This document shows positions 54,715 to 63,041 of a stretch of DNA of 64,000 nt, in pieces. Location of the stretch: positions 5,084,001 through 5,148,000 of the forward strand of contig NZ_CP036525.1 of NCBI RefSeq assembly GCF_007741535.1, read 5' to 3'. The notes beneath the pieces were generated by a model that saw only the letters and a list, made by a program, of their open reading frames with translations, was not told the origin of the DNA and ran no database searches. Numbering within the stretch: the first letter of the stretch is position 1; each line of letters starts with the position of its first letter. This stretch comes from Rubripirellula lacrimiformis. GTDB lineage: Bacteria > Planctomycetota > Planctomycetia > Pirellulales > Pirellulaceae. Made by a program: the position numbers and the translations under genes.

Positions 54715-54945
54715 TCACGAATTCCTTACAGAACTTCGAATCGCACCGACACTCGACAGCGTCGACACAACATAGGGAACCAAATAGGTCAGCCCGATTT
54801 TGGCAAAATGCGTCGGCTGGCATTGACCGGCCATGATGATATCGCCCTGATTGATCGCCGTAAGCACGGTGCCGACGACAACACTGTAGGCCAGACCGCG
54901 GCTGACAATCGATTGCCGAGTCGCCAAACGAAACCATTCGCGCAT
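54715..54945 (-). CDS. nrtS: NrtS-like small membrane protein (nitrate/nitrite transporter family)
   Basis: A 76-residue protein with two membrane helices: VVVGTVLTAINQGDIIMAG and YLVPYVVSTLSSVG. This pattern (VGT...INQGD, then LTYLVPYVVST) is the NrtS family, small proteins reported to transport nitrate or nitrite in cyanobacteria as homo- or hetero-oligomers. The start is uncertain between ATG at 54945 and ATG at 54975. It lies 60 bp upstream of the TVP38-DUF547 gene on the same strand and may be co-transcribed. No nitrate-assimilation genes are nearby, so the physiological role here is uncertain. Confidence 0.7.
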   Translation of the reverse strand: MREWFRLATRQSIVSRGLAYSVVVGTVLTAINQGDIIMAGQCQPTHFAKIGLTYLVPYVVSTLSSVGAIRSSVRNS

Positions 54946-54975
54946 GATGAAAAGCGAACCTACAGAGAGAAGCAT

Positions 54976-55398
54976 TCAGAAAAGCCAGGTGCAACGGCTT
55001 GCCGCGTTGGATCCTGTGGCATGCAGTTCACACCGAACTGCGAATTCAGTGCGTCTGTCAGAAACTGCACAGAACTGCCATCCACATCCTACGATCGATC
55101 GGCACCCCGTCGACACCGATCGTGGCAAAGACTGTCCACGATCCTATTGGACTAGTGCTTCGATGGTGGAATCACCCGCTGACCCGCCAAAAAAACAGCA
55201 CGGGGCAAGTCGATCGAACTCGTCATGCTTGATACGGGGACCGAGGAGACGCAGCCGCCGGCTGCGGCGGTTTGATTGCGTGATGGACGGCGGGGGGCGA
55301 GGAGAAGGGTGGGCGATTGCGGGTAGGAGCAGGAGTTCGAGTTTAAGTTCGAATCTAAGTTTTGTTGTTGGGTTTCCCGGTGTTGGGGGCGGTTTGGA
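54976..55398. other. intergenic region between minus-strand genes
   Basis: A 423 bp gap after the last gene of the secretion operon. It has a GCAGCCG-c-CGGCTGC hairpin (55252-55266) which could end the operon transcript, and a mirror-like GAGTTCGAGTTTAAGTTCG segment near 55333. No coding frame is credible. Confidence 0.45.
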
Positions 55399-56067
55399 TC
55401 ACTCGGCGATCGCCGAGTGGGCGATCGACAGTTGGCTTTCGATTTGGTCAATGTGTGGTTCGAAGGAGGCCAGGATACGCAGTTTTTCAGCCACTGCTTC
55501 CGATTCCACGACTCCACGCAGTACCGTCCGACCGCCCTGCTGGGATACCTCGATGGGTGTGCCGGCAGCCAATTGCAATCTTGCTTCTAACTTTTGCTGG
55601 CGTTTGCTCGTGACGGCTGAAACGAATTCCGGGTCCGCCAACTCGGAAACCGAGATCGATAGACGCGGGTGGTACATCGCTCCGGCGGCCAGCCGCGGAA
55701 AAGGCCGATTGATCTGGGCCGAGCGATCTAGCGGCTCGCGAAGCGATTCAACCGATGTCCGTACGCGTCCGACGCCGACGGCTTGTTCACTGCCAACAAA
55801 TCCTTGCTGTCCACCACGGTTGGGGCCGACAAATTCGTTCCTGGAACGATTGCCTCGCAAAAACCGCTCGTTGCCCTGGACGACCCCCGCGGCTTCCATC
55901 GTGGGCGGCGCACCGCCACCAGGCGTGGCGCGTTTGGTTAGCGGTTGGCCGAGAGTTCTAGCACCGAACAATTGTGCGTCGGCCGATGTCGTCACAGACA
56001 GGCTTGTCAGCAATGCGATCGCGATCAAAGCGACCGCGCGTGGTTTCGATGAATGGGTGGCGGTCAT
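55399..56067 (-). CDS. secreted BON-domain protein at the end of the type II secretion operon
   Basis: A 222-residue exported protein: signal peptide (LIAIALLTSLSVTTSADA), a Gly/Arg/Asn-rich linker, and a C-terminal domain (about 165-215; GGRTVLRGVVESEAVAEKLR) with the beta-alpha-beta pattern of BON domains, which associate with membranes or outer-membrane secretins. The start overlaps the gspM-like stop as ATGA, so the gene belongs to the operon. A role as accessory periplasmic factor of the secretion system is inferred from context. No similar part is among the classic Gsp proteins. Confidence 0.72.
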   Translation of the reverse strand: MTATHSSKPRAVALIAIALLTSLSVTTSADAQLFGARTLGQPLTKRATPGGGAPPTMEAAGVVQGNERFLRGNRSRNEFVGPNRGGQQGFVGSEQAVGVGRVRTSVESLREPLDRSAQINRPFPRLAAGAMYHPRLSISVSELADPEFVSAVTSKRQQKLEARLQLAAGTPIEVSQQGGRTVLRGVVESEAVAEKLRILASFEPHIDQIESQLSIAHSAIAE

Positions 56068-57017
56068 GATTCTTCCACTTCTTGGATAGTTTCAGAGGGT
56101 GCGGATGTCGGATGCCCTAGCACGTCACCGAGCGATTGCCCCAGCGATAGCCAGCAATCAAATTCATTGACCATCAACTCCACGCGGCTTTCGTCAAACG
56201 ATTTGACTTGAACACTATGCAGCGGCAGGTCCAGCGTTCCATCCATCCCGACAATCTGGACTCGCGAAGGCGAACCCACGGCAAACCAGCCTTCCGGTTG
56301 GCCTGCACGGTTTTGCGTGATGGCGGTCAATCGAACTTGCCCAAGTGATTTTGAAAAACCCTTGGCGAACAGATTGCGGCTGACAAATTCTTTGTAGTGC
56401 TCACGGGGCGGATACGCTTGCTCGTCACGAACCAACATCGACAAATCACCTTCACGTTCGGTCGACTCCAACGACAACGTCTCGATCGCGAGATTCAGTT
56501 CAAGTTGGTTGCCGTTGACCAGTGGGGTCACCGAGAAGCTGCGGATTTTGTGAAGTTGCCCAGACCGGTGAAAGCCGTGCAGAAAATCGGTCAGATGATC
56601 GAGTGTCGTCCGCGCCCGCAGCGTGAACCCGATCCGATGACCAATCAGGTTGGACTTTCGCTTCTTTGCCCGTGAACGAACTTCGATTGGTCGTGGCGTA
56701 TCGGCATCCACCGAGGCGGATTCCATCTTGTGCTGTTCGACGAGTTGCAACAGCCAATCTTGATAACTGGACCGAGCCAGCGCTGGATCAAACGGCAACG
56801 CTCGCGCCGCGAAATCGTCCAACTGGTTCGCCAATCGCCGACCCGTGATCTGGGATGTGTTGGCGTCTTGCAACTTCGATTCGACGGATTTCAATTCGCC
56901 TTCGTAGCGTTGGCTTGGCTGCTCGATCAACGACCGGTAACCGGTGTCGACCGCGTACATCAAAACAACGGCGAGCGCTCCGGCGCCTAGCAAGATCGTT
57001 CGGCGGTCCGCATTCAT
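56064..57017 (-). CDS. gspM: GspM/PilO-like inner-membrane component of the type II secretion system
   Basis: A 317-residue protein: one N-terminal membrane helix (ILLGAGALAVVLMYAVDTGY), a short coiled-coil (SKLQDANTS...), then a ferredoxin-like domain as in GspM/PilO. A further C-terminal part (about 240-317; RVQIVGMDGTLDLPLHSVQVKSF) resembles PilP-like regions. It follows the gspL gene with an ATGA overlap. Identification rests on position, topology and size more than on sequence identity. Confidence 0.7.
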   Translation of the reverse strand: MNADRRTILLGAGALAVVLMYAVDTGYRSLIEQPSQRYEGELKSVESKLQDANTSQITGRRLANQLDDFAARALPFDPALARSSYQDWLLQLVEQHKMESASVDADTPRPIEVRSRAKKRKSNLIGHRIGFTLRARTTLDHLTDFLHGFHRSGQLHKIRSFSVTPLVNGNQLELNLAIETLSLESTEREGDLSMLVRDEQAYPPREHYKEFVSRNLFAKGFSKSLGQVRLTAITQNRAGQPEGWFAVGSPSRVQIVGMDGTLDLPLHSVQVKSFDESRVELMVNEFDCWLSLGQSLGDVLGHPTSAPSETIQEVEES

Positions 57018-58801
57018 AGGGATACCCCCGACAAGGTGAGTTTGGAATCGTCAGCAGGATCGGACTGCGCGGATGTCGCGGTCGGTTCTGCCATCGTCGC
57101 TGGTTCTGGCGGATCAGAACTATCGGGCGGATCGGTGTTGTCCGGCGTAGCCAGCACAGCTGACTGGACAAAGACCTCTTCATCACGTTCGTCGATAGGG
57201 GCGATCGGAAAAGCGATCCGAGCTTCGAACTGCCACGGATACTCTTCGTTATTGGTCTGCTCGCTGACCCTTTTGCTGGTGATCGAAAATTTTGCTTCGC
57301 GAAGTGCGTTTTCCAATTCCGCAACCTGACTGGGATCGTTCACTTGAACAGACAGATCGATCACGCCGGTGCTTCCGTCGGCCGCTGCGGACAATCGTCG
57401 GACATTGGCGAGCTGTCCTTCGGGGAACCGACTGGACAGTCGCTGCAACTCTCTGAGCCAATCCACTTGATCGCCAAGCCATTGCTGGACCATCCGAGTC
57501 TCGTCAGCCTTTTCCTGCAGTTTTGCGGCAACGCGTTCCGCTTCCTCCAACTCTTGCCTCTTTTCACTCACCTGCGTTTTCAGCGAATCGACGTCGCTTA
57601 GCAACAGATACGACCCGATGGCCAGGCAACCGAGTGCCAGGGCCGCGATCGCTGCCCATCGTCGCAGCGGATTGGGCGGTACCGGCGGAACTTTGGGGTG
57701 GACCAGGTCGACAGCCAAATGGTGCTCTTGAAACACCGTCGCCGCGGCAGTCAACACAGGATCGGGTGACGCAACGTTGGCCAGCCCGCTGCCAAGATCG
57801 CTACCAGCGTCGACGGGCATCGTCAGGATGACGGGCCGTGCGTTCAGCGATTCGCAAAGCGTTAGTGAATGATCCGCAAAATTTTCTTGCACGGCATCGT
57901 TGCCGACGGATTCGGTGGTCCCGTCGGACGCTGAATCTCGCGGCCGGCGAACCAACACCAACATTTCTGGCATTTCGCCGGGCGACACAAAGTCCATCAG
58001 CGAAACGCTGCGTTGCACTTCCACCTGGATCTGATCGGTCAGCGCGGCAACTTCGTGGCTTCCGGCGCGGAACGTTCGCAGCGAAGCCAAACGGCTGCCT
58101 CGAAAGAACGACAGTTCGACTTCGCCTTCGTACACCACGATCAACACGGACAACGACGAACGGAAGACTCGTTGTTGCCGAAGTTGATACAGGGGTGCCG
58201 TTTGGCGGGATGTGAATGCGGTCAGTTGCAGCCCCGTTTGGCTGACCGAATCGGTCCAAGCGGTGAATTCACTCTGTTCTAGAGAGAACGCCGCTGCGGT
58301 CTGCGATCGCTTGGCTTCGCCTTCGGGCGTCGGGTCCGCCTCGCTGTCCTGGCCCGTGTCGCCTGATGATGCTGCTGCGTTGGTGACGATCGGGGGCGTT
58401 GCCCCGTCAAGCAACCGGTAGTCAACGACCAGTTCGTGGTCACCGTCGCCAATCAACTGTTCCACTTCCGCACGTATCAGCGCTGCGACTTCGGACGCAT
58501 CGGCCGGCGGAATCTCAACCGTCGTCATCTCCAAATCAGTTCGCGGCAACAGCAGGATCAATCGCGATGCTGCGATCTTTTCCGCTGTCAGATGTTGATG
58601 CAGCACAGAGAGGGCTGGCCGTTCGGCTTCGCGGTCCAGCGTCCCCCAGGCAACAGCCACCAATCCCTCTTTGCGTTCCTTCACCACCAGGAAGTACACG
58701 TTCACCTGGTCCCAAGACGCGACCACGATCGGGCCACGTTTGGATGGTGCGTTCAACGAGTGAAGGAAGGGCAGGCGATTAAGGAAGGTGGGAACCGGCA
58801 T
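57014..58801 (-). CDS. gspL: GspL-like protein (PilM-PilN-type fusion)
   Basis: A 595-residue protein. Residues ~20-370 form an actin-like cytoplasmic domain as in GspL/PilM (ASWDQVNVYFLV, LILLLPRTDLEMTTVEIP). One membrane helix follows (WAAIAALALGCLAIGSYLLL, near 400-420), then a coiled-coil (VSEKRQELEEAERVAAKLQEK) and a PilN/GspL-type periplasmic ferredoxin-like domain. It connects the cytoplasmic ATPase to the periplasmic part of the secretion machine. The ATG at 58801 lies inside the end of gspK (23-bp overlap). Confidence 0.78.
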   Translation of the reverse strand: MPVPTFLNRLPFLHSLNAPSKRGPIVVASWDQVNVYFLVVKERKEGLVAVAWGTLDREAERPALSVLHQHLTAEKIAASRLILLLPRTDLEMTTVEIPPADASEVAALIRAEVEQLIGDGDHELVVDYRLLDGATPPIVTNAAASSGDTGQDSEADPTPEGEAKRSQTAAAFSLEQSEFTAWTDSVSQTGLQLTAFTSRQTAPLYQLRQQRVFRSSLSVLIVVYEGEVELSFFRGSRLASLRTFRAGSHEVAALTDQIQVEVQRSVSLMDFVSPGEMPEMLVLVRRPRDSASDGTTESVGNDAVQENFADHSLTLCESLNARPVILTMPVDAGSDLGSGLANVASPDPVLTAAATVFQEHHLAVDLVHPKVPPVPPNPLRRWAAIAALALGCLAIGSYLLLSDVDSLKTQVSEKRQELEEAERVAAKLQEKADETRMVQQWLGDQVDWLRELQRLSSRFPEGQLANVRRLSAAADGSTGVIDLSVQVNDPSQVAELENALREAKFSITSKRVSEQTNNEEYPWQFEARIAFPIAPIDERDEEVFVQSAVLATPDNTDPPDSSDPPEPATMAEPTATSAQSDPADDSKLTLSGVSL

Positions 58802-60419
58802 GATCCAATGGCTGGCTCGGCGAAGCCTCACCACGCAATTCGTCGATCGCGAACCCCTTTCCCCAAGCATCCCACTGGCGAAAATTTCGCACAGTCGCCT
58901 GGGGGGCTGATCCGTCTAGCGTCGCGGTGCACCGGAACGTAGGCGTGAAAGGGTCTCGAAACGCAACGATTTGAGCGTGGTAGCAATCGCCTCCAACGGT
59001 GATCCAGGGTTGCAGTTTGATAAAGGTGGGTAAATCGACGACGTTTTCAACCAGTAACCAAGCGATCGTGTTCCGCGATGCGTTGGTACCGGTCGTCGAG
59101 ATCGATCCGATCTGCGTTGATCGTCGCTCGATAATTTGATCGACGATCTCTGCGGTCATCGTCGGAATGCCTAGCAGGACGGGGCGGGGAGCCTCCATCA
59201 CGTCGACTTGGCCAACGATCACGCCACTGGGGTGGACCGTCACATCGTCGACCAAACCTCTAATATAATTACTGGGGTCGCCAAAGTCAGCCGAGAATGG
59301 GCTGCGGACCGAGAATGGTTCCTCGTTTGCCGTCGAGATCGCGACGGTGGCGTTGACCAGTTCCAGAGGACTTTCAATTCGCGTGGACGCGGGGATCGAA
59401 AAATCCGGTGTCCACTCGGCGGCGGAAACCTGTCGACTTCCACCGCGGGAGGATCGCTGAGCGGGAATCCCGAACTGCCGCACTGCGATCACAAAATTGG
59501 CCCAATCCGCTGGCCAAATTGCCAGCAGGTCTTGATGCAGTCTTTGCAAGTCCGTGGCATTCAAGAAAACTCGCGGGCGACCGGCCAGACTCTCGTTCTT
59601 TTGACCACTGTCGAACGTCAGATAATCACGCCAAGCGAGCGGAGCCGAGTCGGTCAACGCATCGATAGCGATACCGTCCTGCAGCGAACTTTGCTCGCCC
59701 ATCAAACCCTGTTCAAGCGAATCCAGTCGGTAGTTGTGATCCCAGTCGCCGCCCGTCCAACCCATCGCCCACTTGCGTGTCCAGCCAGCTGCGTCGCTGG
59801 CACCACCTGGTGCAGCAACATCGCTGGCGGCACCGCTGTCGCTGGCGAACGATCCCAGACGATCACTCAGGCTGACCGCGCCGGCGGTCTGTGTCTCGGT
59901 GATGCCATAGGCCTTCATCAATGCCTGCGCCATCGCCAGATCCATTGCTGGCAAATTCATCAATGCTTTGCGGGCCTGGCCGGGGAAAGCCAGTTCCCAC
60001 TGATCGAGCACCATCAGGTTGATCTTGGCAGATTCGTTGGTCAATCCAAAACGCCAATTTTGGGCAGCTTCGGTTTGCATGTCTGCGACCGAAGCGTCCG
60101 AGGGGGACAGCACCGAAAACATCCACTGCGGCTCGGAATCTTCCGTGGTGCCGGCATCCTGTTGCAGCGGGACCGCCACGAACGACTGCGGTTGATCCCG
60201 ATGCCAATTCAAACGAGTGCCGCGCGGCTGTTCCAAGGACACCTGCAATGCTTCGATCGCGCTCATCACCGTCAAACGGGCCTGTGCCCGTTCCATCTGC
60301 AGCCGACTTGTTCGGTAGGAGTCCGTCATCTGCTGGTTGAAACCGTAGGCCGCCAATGCCACCAACGTCACGATCACCATCACGACCAACAGCGCCATCC
60401 CTTTTCGGGGCTTATTCAT
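58779..60419 (-). CDS. gspK: type II secretion minor pseudopilin GspK
   Basis: A 546-residue protein. Prepilin leader MNKPRKG followed by MALLVVMVIVTLVALAAYG, without a Glu at mature position 5, as is typical of GspK. The GspK domain has SAKINLMVLDQW and a large insertion with the two SAM-like helical parts. The protein caps the pseudopilus with GspI and GspJ. Its ATG overlaps the gspJ stop by 8 bp. It is longer than proteobacterial GspK (about 320), mostly by a Ser/Gly/Ala-rich insertion near residues 200-230 and C-terminal additions. Confidence 0.85.
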   Translation of the reverse strand: MNKPRKGMALLVVMVIVTLVALAAYGFNQQMTDSYRTSRLQMERAQARLTVMSAIEALQVSLEQPRGTRLNWHRDQPQSFVAVPLQQDAGTTEDSEPQWMFSVLSPSDASVADMQTEAAQNWRFGLTNESAKINLMVLDQWELAFPGQARKALMNLPAMDLAMAQALMKAYGITETQTAGAVSLSDRLGSFASDSGAASDVAAPGGASDAAGWTRKWAMGWTGGDWDHNYRLDSLEQGLMGEQSSLQDGIAIDALTDSAPLAWRDYLTFDSGQKNESLAGRPRVFLNATDLQRLHQDLLAIWPADWANFVIAVRQFGIPAQRSSRGGSRQVSAAEWTPDFSIPASTRIESPLELVNATVAISTANEEPFSVRSPFSADFGDPSNYIRGLVDDVTVHPSGVIVGQVDVMEAPRPVLLGIPTMTAEIVDQIIERRSTQIGSISTTGTNASRNTIAWLLVENVVDLPTFIKLQPWITVGGDCYHAQIVAFRDPFTPTFRCTATLDGSAPQATVRNFRQWDAWGKGFAIDELRGEASPSQPLDHAGSHLP

Positions 60420-61437
60420 GCTGGTCTCCCTGCACGCTGCTTCCATGGACCAACACGACGATTCGAACGTCGCGGATCAGTGGGGTATCGTCGCTGCCTG
60501 CATCCGCACTCGCGTCGGCCGCCATCGCCGGCTGGATCGACTCAGCCATATCGTCGAAGTCTCCGGCGATGAACTGTTCCGCATCGCCATCCTCCGGATC
60601 GATCGTTTCGTAACTGGTCGATGCCGATGGCAAATCAAAGCTCAGTTCAATCGCTCGCGGCAATCCGCCTTTTAGCTGGCTGTCCCATTGGCCCAGCCAT
60701 TGCTTGCCGTCGCTGTAACGAAAACGCGGTGCAATCAAATTGCGAATGCTGGTCGACGGCGCCTTGGACTCGTCACCGGAATCGACCGGCAGTTCTTCAT
60801 CGCTGATGCGGTACAGATCTTCCGTCGTCAAAAGCTCTTCCGACGGGGACGACGAATCGGCTTGGGACCAGCGATCGATTGGCACCAGTTGTCGTTGCAA
60901 ATCGAACAGATCATCGACCGAATCGGTGGTCGCTGTATTCACAGCGCTGGGTGCGGAAGTCCCAGTGACGATCTGATAACGCAAGTGATGGATAGCGATC
61001 GGATCCAGCGCGATCGCCGTGTTTTGATTGGCCGCAGTGTATGATTGCGTCGTGGTTGAAAGGGGTTCGTTTGCGTTGGTGACCGCTTCCAACCACGCCA
61101 ACGGGTCGAGCGATGGAACCACATCGACTTCGAAGCCTAGTTCGTCACCTCGGAACGGACGCAGATCGTTGGGCGACGATTGAAAGGACTGTGATTGGAT
61201 TGCCGACGGAGTCATGGCGACCCTCGGCTCCATCAAACACGCCGCATCCGATTCGAGCCAATCCCGGGCGATTCGAATCACCTGCATTTGATATGCCTGA
61301 TTCCAACCGCGCTGCTCGGCGTCTTGATACGACCCCAAGATTGACCATGCGACCATCATCAGTGCCGCCAACAAGACCAGCGACAGCATCAGTTCCAGGA
61401 TTGTGTAACCACGTCGACAACCGGCATGCATTTTCAT
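60412..61437 (-). CDS. gspJ: type II secretion minor pseudopilin GspJ
   Basis: A 341-residue protein. Leader MKMHAGCRRG, then YTILELMLSLVLLAALMMVAWS with Glu at mature position 5 (E15). The rest is a pseudopilin beta domain with acidic Asp/Ser-rich insertions. It forms the pseudopilus tip with GspI and GspK. The ATG overlaps the gspI stop as ATGA. About 1.5 times the usual GspJ length. Confidence 0.82.
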   Translation of the reverse strand: MKMHAGCRRGYTILELMLSLVLLAALMMVAWSILGSYQDAEQRGWNQAYQMQVIRIARDWLESDAACLMEPRVAMTPSAIQSQSFQSSPNDLRPFRGDELGFEVDVVPSLDPLAWLEAVTNANEPLSTTTQSYTAANQNTAIALDPIAIHHLRYQIVTGTSAPSAVNTATTDSVDDLFDLQRQLVPIDRWSQADSSSPSEELLTTEDLYRISDEELPVDSGDESKAPSTSIRNLIAPRFRYSDGKQWLGQWDSQLKGGLPRAIELSFDLPSASTSYETIDPEDGDAEQFIAGDFDDMAESIQPAMAADASADAGSDDTPLIRDVRIVVLVHGSSVQGDQHE

Positions 61438-61886
61438 GGCAAGTCCAACGCATCCGAGGATACCGTCGACATCGGTTTGGCCGCGCCGATCCAACGCACC
61501 AAACTGACAACGGCCGAATCAGTGTTGTCTGCCGACGGGGTTCCCGATTCGGTCGAACGATAGATGGAAACGACGATTCGTTTCAATTTCGATTCACCAT
61601 CCCCGTTTGCTTCGACGTCCGATAGTTCGATCTTGTAGCGCCAGCGAGGGTCCGATTCAAAGCTGCCCTCCATTTCCGATTCGGCATCCGAGCGGGTCGC
61701 GATGAACTCATCCAGCGTTGACTGCGCCATCTGCAGCGCGACGGTCCGCTGTTCGGCTTTTTGCGCCAACTGGGTTGCTTGTCCGATCAAGCTAAACAGC
61801 GCAACACCGCTGCCCGCTAAGACCGCGGTAGCAATGACCATTTCCATCAGCGAGAAACCGCTACGTCGTCTGATTGGTGGATTCAA
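61434..61886 (-). CDS. gspI: type II secretion minor pseudopilin GspI
   Basis: A 150-residue protein with leader up to G10, then FSLMEMVIATAVLAGSGVALFSLI with Glu at mature position 5 (E15), and the AEQRTVALQMAQSTLDEF stretch typical of GspI. No ATG is available before the prepilin motif. The start is a TTG at 61886 that overlaps the gspH stop (TTGA). It nucleates the pseudopilus tip in the known systems. Confidence 0.83.
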   Translation of the reverse strand: MNPPIRRRSGFSLMEMVIATAVLAGSGVALFSLIGQATQLAQKAEQRTVALQMAQSTLDEFIATRSDAESEMEGSFESDPRWRYKIELSDVEANGDGESKLKRIVVSIYRSTESGTPSADNTDSAVVSLVRWIGAAKPMSTVSSDALDLP

Positions 61887-62566
61887 TCGGAAATCCCCCC
61901 GTCGTCCGGCGGCAGCCCAGATGCCTGCGACGCGCCGATCGGCTGCGCCGCCGATAGCCGGGACGTTCGCATCATTCCGGTGACCGCTTCGATCTCAATC
62001 GCAACTCGGCTGTTGGTCGCCGTGTCACGCAGCACGATCACGGCCGCACGTGTTTGACCATTGGGCAAAAACGGCAGGTACCACATCGACTTTTCAATGT
62101 CGGTTGAAACGGACGGATCCGACGACTGGTCAACCGCGACGTAGCTTTGTTGATCGAATTGCACTTCGTCGACCACGATGTCGACGGGAAGTTCCCACGC
62201 GTCCACGTCTCGGTCAACTTCGTCGCCAACGTCGGGTGGGGTGTCCGAGAGTTGTTCGGCGACCAAGTCGGTCCATCGTCCGGAATAAACCAGCGGCTGG
62301 TCTGCCTGAAACCGCATCAGTCGCGGCTCCCCTTGGACGGCCGCAGTTTGCCGGCAATCGGCGATTTGTCCACGCAATTCACTGGCCGCTTGCTGGACAC
62401 TGCTGTCGGCCATCGGACGTCGCAAACTCGGCCATGCGACAGCACCGATCCCAACCATGATCGTCAGCACGATCATGAGTTCCAGCAAAGAAAAACCGGC
62501 GTTGCGGGGACGATTCAAAACGCAACGACGCCTATTCGTCACTCGAGTCGGATGATTCCGACTCAT
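61883..62566 (-). CDS. gspH: type II secretion pseudopilin GspH-like
   Basis: A 227-residue protein with a 24-residue leader ending in NAG, then FSLLELMIVLTIMVGIGAVAWPSLRRPM (mature Glu at position 5). The following ASELRGQIADCRQTAAVQG matches the GspH-type segment. GspH sits just below the tip of the pseudopilus. The ATG at 62566 gives a 35-bp overlap with gspG. Longer in-frame options upstream are antisense to gspG coding and less likely. Confidence 0.8.
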   Translation of the reverse strand: MSRNHPTRVTNRRRCVLNRPRNAGFSLLELMIVLTIMVGIGAVAWPSLRRPMADSSVQQAASELRGQIADCRQTAAVQGEPRLMRFQADQPLVYSGRWTDLVAEQLSDTPPDVGDEVDRDVDAWELPVDIVVDEVQFDQQSYVAVDQSSDPSVSTDIEKSMWYLPFLPNGQTRAAVIVLRDTATNSRVAIEIEAVTGMMRTSRLSAAQPIGASQASGLPPDDGGISD

Positions 62567-63026
62567 CTTCGCCCTCGGCAGGCTGGTTTCCAATGTCATC
62601 GTCGGTTCCGGCTTGAGAGTCGGGACCTGCCGAGAAGATGCGTGGGAAGGCTGGCTGTGAACTGCTGCTGCCACCTTCGACGGCATCAAATTCGTATTCA
62701 AAATCGTTACCCCAGGGGTCTAGCGGCAGCTTGCTGCCGTCGATGTAGGGCCCCGCCCACTTGCGAGCCAACCGCTCGTCATCGGGTGCTTTCAACAAAG
62801 CTTCCAATCCATCCTCGGTCGCTGGGAACACCTTCATATCGACCACGTACATTTTCAGCGCGGACGCCAAGTTGCCGATTTGAACCTCGGCGGTACGGAT
62901 GTCCGCTTTCTGTTGCGATCCCAACAATCGTGGCCCGACCATCGCGATCAACCCGACCAAAATGATCAACACGATCATCAATTCCAGCAGCGTAAAACCG
63001 CTGCGTTGACGACTTCTACGTTTCAT
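62532..63026 (-). CDS. gspG: type II secretion major pseudopilin GspG
   Basis: A 164-residue protein. Leader up to G10, then FTLLELMIVLIILVGLIAMVGPRLLG with Glu at mature position 5 (E15). The major pseudopilin signature is visible: QIGNLASALKMYVVDMKVFPATEDGLEALL, WAGPYIDGSKLPLDPWGNDFEYEF. This is the main subunit of the pseudopilus. The last ~25 residues are Glu/Asp/Ser-rich (AEGEDESESSDSSDE), an acidic tail that most GspG proteins lack. It follows gspF with a 15-bp gap. Confidence 0.93.
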   Translation of the reverse strand: MKRRSRQRSGFTLLELMIVLIILVGLIAMVGPRLLGSQQKADIRTAEVQIGNLASALKMYVVDMKVFPATEDGLEALLKAPDDERLARKWAGPYIDGSKLPLDPWGNDFEYEFDAVEGGSSSSQPAFPRIFSAGPDSQAGTDDDIGNQPAEGEDESESSDSSDE

Positions 63027-63041
63027 AAGACTTTCTTTCTT

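Noticed and set aside
55252-55266. Intrinsic terminator after the secretion operon
   Set aside because: A GC-rich hairpin is present but no T-run follows on the minus strand, so I note it only as a possible structure.
54944-56089. Plus-strand 381-codon frame across the end of the secretion operon
   Set aside because: It crosses an intergenic gap and runs antisense to the BON-domain gene, with no signal peptide or motif.
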